A stretch of 14,087 nucleotides of DNA. Origin: Faecalicatena sp. (GTDB lineage Bacteria > Bacillota > Clostridia > Lachnospirales > Lachnospiraceae). The stretch covers positions 1 to 14,087 of the forward strand of contig VSNK01000142.1 of assembly GCA_009774255.1 (NCBI GenBank), given 5' to 3'. The translations under genes were made by a program, and so were the position numbers. The notes under the pieces were generated by a model. That model was not told the origin of the DNA. It ran no database searches and worked only from the letters and a program-made list of their open reading frames with translations. Below, in pieces: positions 6,430-12,800 of this stretch; positions within the stretch are counted from its first letter, which is position 1; every line of letters begins with the position of its first letter.

Positions 6430-7809
6430 ATGGCACAGTTGTGGGGCGGTCGTTTTACGAAGGAAACGGACAAGCTGGTATATGATTTCAATGCGTCGAT
6501 CTCATTTGACAAAAGGTTTTATGCACAGGATATCCGGGGCAGCATCGCCCACGTGACGATGCTGGCCAGGCAGAAGATTTTGACCGAAGAAGAAAAGAAT
6601 CAGATTATAGAAGGGCTGAATGGTATCCGGGAGGATGTGGAGAACGGGACCCTTTTGATCACGGAGGAGTATGAAGATATTCACAGCTTTGTGGAGGCCA
6701 ATCTGATCGGCCGGATCGGGGATGTGGGGAAAAAGCTTCACACCGGCCGCAGCCGCAATGACCAGGTGGCCCTGGATATGAAGTTATACACAAGGGACGA
6801 GATCTTGGAGCTGGACGGTCTGCTCAAAGGTCTGCTGGAGGTCCTTCTGAAGCTGATGAAAGAGCATACGGAGACTTATATGCCCGGATTTACACATTTG
6901 CAAAAGGCGCAGCCCGTGACTCTGGCGCATCATCTTGGCGCTTACTTTGAGATGTTCAGGCGGGACCGCTCGCGGATGAAGGACATTTACCGCAGGATGA
7001 ATACCTGTCCCCTGGGAGCCGGGGCACTCGCAGGCACCACCTATCCTCTGGATCGGGAGTACACGGCGGAACTGCTGGAATTCGACGGACCAACGCTGAA
7101 CAGCATGGACTCGGTCTCGGATCGGGATTACCTGATCGAGCTGCTTTCCGCAATGTCCACAGTGATGATGCATCTGAGCCGGTTTTCCGAAGAGGTGATC
7201 ATCTGGAATTCCAATGAGTACCAGTTCGTGGAGCTGGATGATGCCTACAGCACCGGGAGCAGCATCATGCCGCAGAAAAAGAATCCGGATATCGCGGAAC
7301 TGGTCCGGGGAAAGACCGGGCGGGTCTATGGGGCGCTGATGTCCCTGCTGACTGCGATGAAGGGGATTCCGCTGGCATACAATAAGGATATGCAGGAGGA
7401 CAAGGAACAGGTCTTTGACGCGATAGACACTACAAAAGGATGTCTTGCGTTATTTACCGGGATGCTTGATACGATGAAATTCCGCAGGGAAAAGATGGCG
7501 GACAGCGCAAAAAATGGTTTCACCAATGCCACGGATGCCGCGGATTATCTGGTAAATCACGGTGTACCCTTCCGGGACGCGCATGGTATCGTCGGACAAC
7601 TGGTGCTATCCTGCATTGAGAAGGACAAGGCGCTGGACGACCTGACGCTGGAAGAATACAAAGCCGTTTCCACGGTGTTTGAGGAAGATATCTATGAGGC
7701 AATCAGTATGAAGACCTGTGTGGAGATGCGAAATGTCATCGGTGCGCCTGGAAAAGCAGCTATGGAAAAGGTGATTGCCCAGGAAGAAGCATATCTGGCC
7801 GCCGAATAA
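6430..7809 (+). CDS. argH: Argininosuccinate lyase
   Basis: This enzyme splits argininosuccinate into arginine and fumarate, the last step of arginine biosynthesis, as a cytoplasmic homotetramer. The 459-residue protein has the usual length. It begins with the conserved LWGGRF, carries the substrate-binding HTGRSRNDQVA and the catalytic-histidine region PGFTHLQKAQPVTLAHH, and has the fumarase/aspartase-superfamily signature GSSIMPQKKNPD starting at residue 276, whose serine is on the flexible catalytic loop. ATG 6430 was chosen because the family starts just before LWGGRF and AGAGG lies 8 bases upstream; an in-frame TTG at 6361 would add 23 unconserved residues. argG, the usual partner, is not adjacent, so the gene is either alone or split from its pathway. 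No key residue appears to be missing. Confidence 0.97.
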   Translation: MAQLWGGRFTKETDKLVYDFNASISFDKRFYAQDIRGSIAHVTMLARQKILTEEEKNQIIEGLNGIREDVENGTLLITEEYEDIHSFVEANLIGRIGDVGKKLHTGRSRNDQVALDMKLYTRDEILELDGLLKGLLEVLLKLMKEHTETYMPGFTHLQKAQPVTLAHHLGAYFEMFRRDRSRMKDIYRRMNTCPLGAGALAGTTYPLDREYTAELLEFDGPTLNSMDSVSDRDYLIELLSAMSTVMMHLSRFSEEVIIWNSNEYQFVELDDAYSTGSSIMPQKKNPDIAELVRGKTGRVYGALMSLLTAMKGIPLAYNKDMQEDKEQVFDAIDTTKGCLALFTGMLDTMKFRREKMADSAKNGFTNATDAADYLVNHGVPFRDAHGIVGQLVLSCIEKDKALDDLTLEEYKAVSTVFEEDIYEAISMKTCVEMRNVIGAPGKAAMEKVIAQEEAYLAAE

Positions 7810-7865
7810 TTACAGATTTTTACCAGATTGCCGGCGTATCGGGGATGCGCACTGCGCGCATAAGG

Positions 7866-7888
7866 AGTTATTTTCCTACAACTCTTAA
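7866..7888 (-). repeat. Module A intergenic repeat, copy 2
   Basis: Over 23 positions this copy (plus strand begins AGTTATTTTCCTACAACTCT) differs from 9396-9418 at only two. Bases 7861-7869 (TAAGGAGTT) can fold onto 7880-7887 (AACTCTTA) with one bulge, making the module itself a small hairpin. Function is unknown. Confidence 0.55.
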
Positions 7889-7967
7889 CCTGGATAAACC
7901 AGAAAAGCACGATTCGAAAATTTTGCCATTTGGCGCAAGAAATTGTTCGTAAGTGCCTAAGGAGAAT

Positions 7968-8014
7968 GGCTGCTGCCGCAGCCGCGCTTCGGCGCGAATG
8001 TGCGTCAGGACGCA
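7968..8014. repeat. Three tandem hairpins before asd
   Basis: GGCTGC/GCAGCC (7968-7973 with 7978-7983), CGCGC/GCGCG closing a TTCG tetraloop (7983-7987 with 7992-7996) and TGCGTC/GACGCA (8001-8006 with 8009-8014) follow almost without gaps. They end 22 bases before the asd ribosome binding site. The C(TTCG)G loop is the especially stable RNA tetraloop type. They could be a leader structure or another palindromic repeat. Confidence 0.6.
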
Positions 8015-8050
8015 TACTTTTATATAGAAAAGGATAAGGAGAGGATAATA

Positions 8051-9136
8051 ATGGAACAGAAGTTGAAGGTTGGTATTTTAGGTGCGACCGGTATGGTTGG
8101 CCAGAGATTTATTTCTCTGCTGGAGAATCATCCGTGGTTCGAGGTAGTGACGGTGGCGGCCAGCCCGCGTTCAGCAGGAAAGACCTATGAAGAGGCGGTC
8201 GGCGGCAGATGGAAAATGGATACTCCCATGCCGGAGGCTGTAAAGAAGCTGGTGGTACTCAATGTCAATGAAGTAGAAAAAGTAGCTTCTACCGTAGATT
8301 TTGTATTCAGTGCGGTGGACATGTCCAAGGATGAGATCCGGGCCATCGAGGAGGCATACGCGAAGACGGAGACTCCGGTCGTGTCCAACAACAGCGCGCA
8401 TCGCTGGACTCCGGATGTACCTATGGTAGTGCCGGAGATCAACGTAGAACATTTTGAAGTGATCGCAGATCAGAAAAAGCGTCTTGGGACAAAGCGGGGA
8501 TTTATTGCCGTAAAGCCGAACTGTTCGATCCAGAGTTATGCGCCATGCCTTGCCGCGTGGAAGGAATTTGGTCCAAAGGAGGTCGTGGCGACCACATATC
8601 AGGCAATCTCCGGCGCAGGCAAGACCTTCAGGGACTGGCCGGAAATGGTGGAAAATGTGATCCCTTATATCGGCGGAGAGGAAGAAAAGAGTGAGCAGGA
8701 GCCTTTGCGCATTCTCGGTAAGGTTGAAAACGGACAGATCGTGAAGGCAGAACTTCCGAAGATTACCTGCCAATGCCTCCGTGTACCGGTTCTGAACGGA
8801 CATACGGCGGCAGTGTTCGTGAATTTTGAAAGAAAACCGAGCAAAGAGCAGTTAATCGAAAAATTGGTGAATTACAAAGGCTATCCGCAGGAAGCGGAAC
8901 TTCCCAGCGCTCCGAAGCAGTTTATCCGCTATCAGGAAGAAGACAACCGCCCCCAAGTAAAATTGGACGTAGATTATGAGAATGGGATGGGGATTTCGAT
9001 CGGACGGCTGAGAGAAGACAGCCTGTTCGATTATAAATTCGTAGGACTTTCCCACAATACCATCCGCGGTGCCGCAGGCGGCGCCGTGCTGTGTGCGGAA
9101 GCGCTGACAGCAAAAGGCTATATAGAAAAGAAATAG
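8051..9136 (+). CDS. asd: Aspartate-semialdehyde dehydrogenase
   Basis: This enzyme reduces L-aspartyl-4-phosphate to aspartate-4-semialdehyde with NADPH, the branch point to lysine and diaminopimelate, threonine and methionine. The 361-residue protein has the nucleotide-binding GATGMVGQRF (residues 11-20), the catalytic cysteine Cys158 in KPNCSIQ, the acid/base histidine His251 in PVLNGHTAAV, and a typical C-terminus (SHNTIRGAAGGAVLCAEAL). Wording of these motifs fits the variant first described in archaea and fungi (TIGR00978-like) rather than the E. coli-type enzyme; such Asd proteins are common in Clostridia. ATG 8051 follows AAGGAGAGG (8036-8044); the extension up to 8000 reads through hairpin repeats and is not conserved-looking. 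dapA or lysC are not adjacent. Cytoplasmic. Confidence 0.96.
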   Translation: MEQKLKVGILGATGMVGQRFISLLENHPWFEVVTVAASPRSAGKTYEEAVGGRWKMDTPMPEAVKKLVVLNVNEVEKVASTVDFVFSAVDMSKDEIRAIEEAYAKTETPVVSNNSAHRWTPDVPMVVPEINVEHFEVIADQKKRLGTKRGFIAVKPNCSIQSYAPCLAAWKEFGPKEVVATTYQAISGAGKTFRDWPEMVENVIPYIGGEEEKSEQEPLRILGKVENGQIVKAELPKITCQCLRVPVLNGHTAAVFVNFERKPSKEQLIEKLVNYKGYPQEAELPSAPKQFIRYQEEDNRPQVKLDVDYENGMGISIGRLREDSLFDYKFVGLSHNTIRGAAGGAVLCAEALTAKGYIEKK

Positions 9137-9162
9137 TATCAGGTGTTACCGTTCACTCCGCG

Positions 9163-9220
9163 CCATTCGCAAAATGCATCTTCGATGCTTTTCCGCCGCT
9201 TTGCGGCTATTTTTGCTCAT
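9163..9220 (+). repeat. CCATTCGC module (module B), copy 2
   Basis: This module shares CCATTCGCAAAA (9163-9174) and TTTTTGCTCAT (9210-9220) with 5401-5462. The interior is two small hairpins, described separately as possible terminators. It is closed by GCGCC (9160-9164) with GGCGC (9226-9230). Confidence 0.65.
9176..9214 (+). terminator. Possible tandem terminators after asd
   Basis: GCATC (9176-9180) pairs with GATGC (9184-9188) and is followed by TTTT. GCCGC (9195-9199) pairs with GCGGC (9203-9207) and is followed by TATTTTT (9208-9214). Both stems are only five base pairs, so each alone is modest. Their place 39 bases after the asd stop favours a termination role. Confidence 0.5.
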
Positions 9221-9256
9221 AAACCGGCGCTCCCTTTGTCAGCCGCTGTCATGATA

Positions 9257-9283
9257 AGGAGTTGTAGAAAAATAACTGATACA
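9257..9283 (+). repeat. Module A intergenic repeat, copy 3 (left arm)
   Basis: AGGAGTTGTAGAAAAATAAC and the following bases form the left arm of the large hairpin. It pairs with copy 4 with one mismatch and is the only plus-strand copy in the window. Confidence 0.7.
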
Positions 9284-9389
9284 GATTGCGCAGGATATTT
9301 CTTCGGATGTGCAGGTCAAAAAACGCAGGCGTAGTGGGCTACGTCGAGGCTTTTTGACCTGTGCAGCCGGAGAAATAGACAAGTCAAGA

Positions 9390-9420
9390 TGTGTCAGTTA
9401 TTTTTCTACAACTCCTAAGT
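9390..9420 (-). repeat. Module A intergenic repeat, copy 4 (right arm)
   Basis: This is the right arm of the large hairpin. Its last 21 bases (9400-9420) equal 4053-4073 exactly, showing that the module moves or recurs independently of its palindrome partner. Confidence 0.7.
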
Positions 9421-9478
9421 TCTTGTGCAAGCACAAACTTATCATGACAGCGGCTGACGAGTGAACTGTAAGAGATAA

Positions 9479-9518
9479 AATCGGGAATTTGTCAGATTTT
9501 CTTGACAAATTCCCGATT
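9479..9518. repeat. Perfect 16-base-pair hairpin before the surface-protein gene
   Basis: AATCGGGAATTTGTCA (9479-9494) is perfectly complementary to TGACAAATTCCCGATT (9503-9518) around an 8-base loop. No T run follows on the plus strand; on the minus strand the stem continues into ATTTTATC, so it might terminate transcription in that direction. It stands directly after the composite palindrome. Confidence 0.75.
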
Positions 9519-9531
9519 ATCGTTTATGATC

Positions 9532-9613
9532 AAGTTACTCGTCTTAGGACAATTCTTATTTTCAAGGGAGTATCATCCCAGTTATCCAAAACGAGGACAT
9601 AGCTATGTAACTT
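9532..9613 (+). other. Possible structured leader or fold upstream of the surface-protein gene
   Basis: AAGTTAC (9532-9538) can pair with GTAACTT (9607-9613), CTCGT (9538-9542) with ACGAG (9591-9595) and GGGA (9566-9569) with TCCC (9576-9579). The palindrome ACATAGCTATGT (9597-9608) could form a side stem. Together they suggest a branched fold. Stems are short, and no known riboswitch signature was recognised. The reading frame across it (65 codons from a TTG) shows no ribosome binding site or protein-like features. Confidence 0.3.
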
Positions 9614-9655
9614 CTAACAACATTTTTCGCAGAAAGGAGGACTTTTATTTTCGTA

Positions 9656-9699
9656 TTACTGTTCAAAACAATGGCGTAATCAGCAGATGTGAACGGTAA
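9656..9699. repeat. Inverted pair of TTACNGTTCA pieces
   Basis: TTACTGTTCA (9656-9665) faces TGAACGGTAA (9690-9699), complementary except for one position, with 24 bases between. The same piece forms the ends of the composite at 9146-9471 and recurs at 14006-14015. It looks like a minimal version of the larger palindromes with the interior missing. Confidence 0.55.
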
Positions 9700-9757
9700 A
9701 TTTTTAGTGGCGCTTTTTTGTACAGGCATTATGTGATGCATTGACTGTATTTTTCAG

Positions 9758-9786
9758 GTGATCAATTTGCTGCGCAGAGCGATCAC
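9758..9786 (+). promoter_or_regulatory. Hairpin just before the surface-protein ribosome binding site
   Basis: GTGATC (9758-9763) pairs with GATCAC (9781-9786); inside, GCT and AGC add a short stem. It ends four bases before GGAGGAG (9791-9797). In mRNA it could affect translation start, or as DNA it could be an operator. No convincing -35/-10 pair was found nearby. Confidence 0.35.
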
Positions 9787-9806
9787 AAATCGGAGGAGAA
9801 AAAAGA

Positions 9807-12800
9807 ATGAAGCAATTTTTTTACCACATGCAGGGAACTTTCCGTACAGCGGCTGCCTTTCTGCTTATTTTGAGCTGTATGGTCACGGCAAGTGCTGCTT
9901 CCGTGCGCGCGGAAGAGCGGATGGAGAATCAGGCCGTATGGAAAACGGAAGAAACGATGACTGAGACATTTGGAGAGGCAAATGAACAGGTAATAGAGGA
10001 GATAAAGGAAGAGGCAGAGAAGGAAACAGACGATGAAAAAACCCGCGGTTCGGAAGGAGAGGGAAGCTCTGCCGGCCAGCCAAACCGGCCGGAGGTGTTT
10101 GACGAAGAAGAAAACAACGGCGGGAATCCGGAAATGGGGGACGTATCGAAAACAGATGAAGAAGGGCTGCCGGAGGAAACGGAGCCCTGTGAAGTTCCTG
10201 CCGAAAGAAAAACCGGTGGAAATGATGACACGGCAGATGCGGCCAGCGAAGATGAGGTGATGCCGCTTTCAGCGACAGGTTCCGACTGTATGATCAGAAC
10301 CGGGACCGTTCACAGCTATGGAAGCCGGAAGACTACGGAATATGAAGTACTGACAGGCGGAGAAAGCTATTTAGGATATGGCACACATCCAAATACATCG
10401 AACATTTCGGGAACCTATCCGATCTACGAAGAGACGAATGAAAGGATCAAGATGGCATTGATGTTTGGGGCAGACGGCCATTGGGCAGAGGAGGCTTCCG
10501 GGCTATTCGGCGGCGCTGACGAACCTTACCCGTACATCCATGCGATGATCGGGGCAGAATATGGCAAAAACACGGATGGACTGACAGGGCAGCAGGTGCA
10601 GGATATGAAAAATAAATTAGACGGGCTGATGAACAGCGGCAGAAAGGAACTGTCTGTGTTTATGGAATATCAGGCATATGTTGCACACGTACCGGGACAG
10701 GACATTGTGTGGCTGGAATATGAGGGGCCGATCACTGGAACGGTGAAACTGCGGAAGAGCTCATCGAATCCTGACATAACAGATGGAAATACATGCTATT
10801 CGCTGGGTGGAGCGGAATATGGGGTTTATTCGGATGAATCCTGTACGACCCAGGTGGGACGGATTGCTACGAATGATGCAGGGGAATGTGATTCCGTAGA
10901 ACTGGCGGAAGGAGGCTACTGGATCAAAGAGATTACGCCTCCAAAGGGATACCGGAAAGACCAGGAAGCACATCCCATTCAAGTGAAGGCCGGTGAGGAG
11001 CTGATGCTGGATATCAGCAATGTTCCTGACAGTGATTCCTCAGGGCTTGAACTGGCCAAATGGGATCAGGAAACCGGGGACGCTTCACTTCCGGATGGCG
11101 CCTCTCTTGCCGGAGCCCAGTTTACCGTCAGATATTATAACGGGTATTACGACAGGGAAAGTTTGCCTCAGACACCGACCCGAACCTGGGTATTGGAGAC
11201 GAAAGGAGTGCCGGATGTATCCGGTACTCCGTCAAAGTACCAGGCGCTGCTCCGGGAGGAATATAAAGTTTCCGGAGATGCATTTTATATGATGGATGGG
11301 ATTCCGGTGCTGCCCCTTGGCACAATCAGCATGGAAGAGACGAAAGCTCCACAGGGATACTCCATGGAAAATGCATATATGAAAGCGGAGGGAAGCGAGG
11401 AGAAGATTACCGGCCCGTATCTCACGCAGATTTGCCAGGAGGAAAACGGGGCTGCTATAAAGGGCGGAAACAAGTATGCCATGTATGACCAGGTCATCCG
11501 GGGCGGCGTGAGGGTCCGGAAGCGCGACTATGACACAAAAGCATTGCTTCCGCAAGGAAGCGCGACTTTATCAAACGCGGTATTTGCGGTCGTGAATCTG
11601 AATGAAAATGCAGTGGTGGTGGACGGAAAAGTATTTGCCAGGAATGATACGATTACGACAATAGAGACCGATGAAAATGGGATTGCGCAGACCACGGAGC
11701 GTCTCCTTCCGTATGGAAAGTACCGCATTGTTGAGACGGGGGCACCCACAGGGTATCTTGACCAGGGAATCTGGCGGCAGGAGTTTTTCATTACGGAGAA
11801 TGGTGAAATCGTAGATCTGACAGATGCGGATCACTCGATCCAGAATCGGGTGAAGCGCGGGGATTTTGAATTGTACAAGCTTGATGCCGGCACGCAGAAA
11901 GCGATGCCGAATGTTCCGTTCAGCGTGACAAGCGCGACAACAGGCGAGTCCCATAACATTATAACAGATGAAAACGGTTATTATTCTTCCTCCTCGGATC
12001 GGAACAAGCATACCGAAAATACCAACCAGGGAGGAAAGGAAGACGGCCTGTGGTTCGGGCTGGACGGCGAAGGCGGCAGCGCGCCGGTAGACAACGATCT
12101 TGGAGCACTCCCTTATGACACCTATATTCTGGAAGAGATTCCGTCCGAGGCAAACGAAGGAAAAGAAATGCTGAAGATTCCTTTCGTGATCTCTGAGGAT
12201 CAGGTGACGGTCGATCTGGGAAATCTGGAAAATAAGGATTTATATGTGAGGACACCGTCTATTTCCACCAGCGCGAGAAATGAGGCCACCGGAAACCACT
12301 ATGCGCAGGAGGGAGTTGTGACGGTCATCGATTCCGTTCTCTATGACGGGTTAAAGGAAAATCAGGAATACCTTCTGAGATGCACTCTGATGGACAAGGA
12401 GACAGGGAAACCAATTACGGATAAAAATGGAAATCCGGTCACGGCAGAACAGGCATTTACCTCCGCAGTCTCCGCGGGTATCGCGGAGATTGAATGCACC
12501 TTTGACGCGTCAGGGATGGCCGGCAAAGATATCGTTCTCTATGAAGAATTATATTACAGGGAGGAAAAAGTAGCAGAGCATAAAGACATCCATGATGAGG
12601 GGCAGACGATCCATTTTCCGAAAATCACGACCAGAGCATTGGACAAGGCATCCGGAACTAACATGGCTGCTGCCGGAAACAAGGTTTCCATTGCTGATAC
12701 GGTATTTTATCAAAATCTGAAGCCAGGGCAGGAATACACGCTTCGGGGGAAGCTGATGGACAAAGAAACAGGCATGATCGCCCAAAATGCGGCCGGAGGG

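Larger units (their letters stand above)
7810..8050 (+). other. argH-asd gap rich in hairpins
   Basis: No gene is seen. From 5' to 3': ATGCGC (7845-7850) with GCGCAT (7856-7861); a module A copy; then a plain A/T stretch; then three tandem GC hairpins at 7968-8014. The asd ribosome binding site AAGGAGAGG (8036-8044) follows. I looked for lysine (L-box), SAM and T-box signatures, which would be natural before asd, and saw none. Confidence 0.5.
9146..9471. repeat. Large composite palindrome between asd and the surface-protein gene
   Basis: The ends TTACCGTTCACTC (9146-9158) and GAGTGAACTGTAA (9459-9471) pair over 13 bases with one mismatch. Inside are a CCATTCGC module and then a roughly 219-base near-complete hairpin (9239-9457). 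That hairpin has a perfect 20-base stem (9239-9258 with 9438-9457), 26 of 27 paired bases in module A (9257-9283 with 9390-9416), CAGGTCAAAAA with its complement (9312-9322 with 9351-9361), and an apical CGTAG/CTACG around TGGG. The right arm carries an extra roughly 23-base piece that is itself a hairpin (TTGTGC/GCACAA). No open frame explains it. Confidence 0.88.

Noticed and set aside
7810..8050. Lysine riboswitch, SAM riboswitch or T-box before asd
   Set aside because: The position is natural for one, but the characteristic conserved boxes and a following intrinsic terminator were not found.
9502..9699. Small gene of 65 codons before the surface protein
   Set aside because: It needs a TTG start within a hairpin, has no ribosome binding site at its start, and spans the palindromes; composition is not protein-like.
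10800..10895. Cysteines in the first SpaA domain as thioester or disulfide novelty
   Set aside because: The surrounding pattern (GAEYGVYSDESCTTQVG) is common in clostridial SpaA domains and needs no special explanation.
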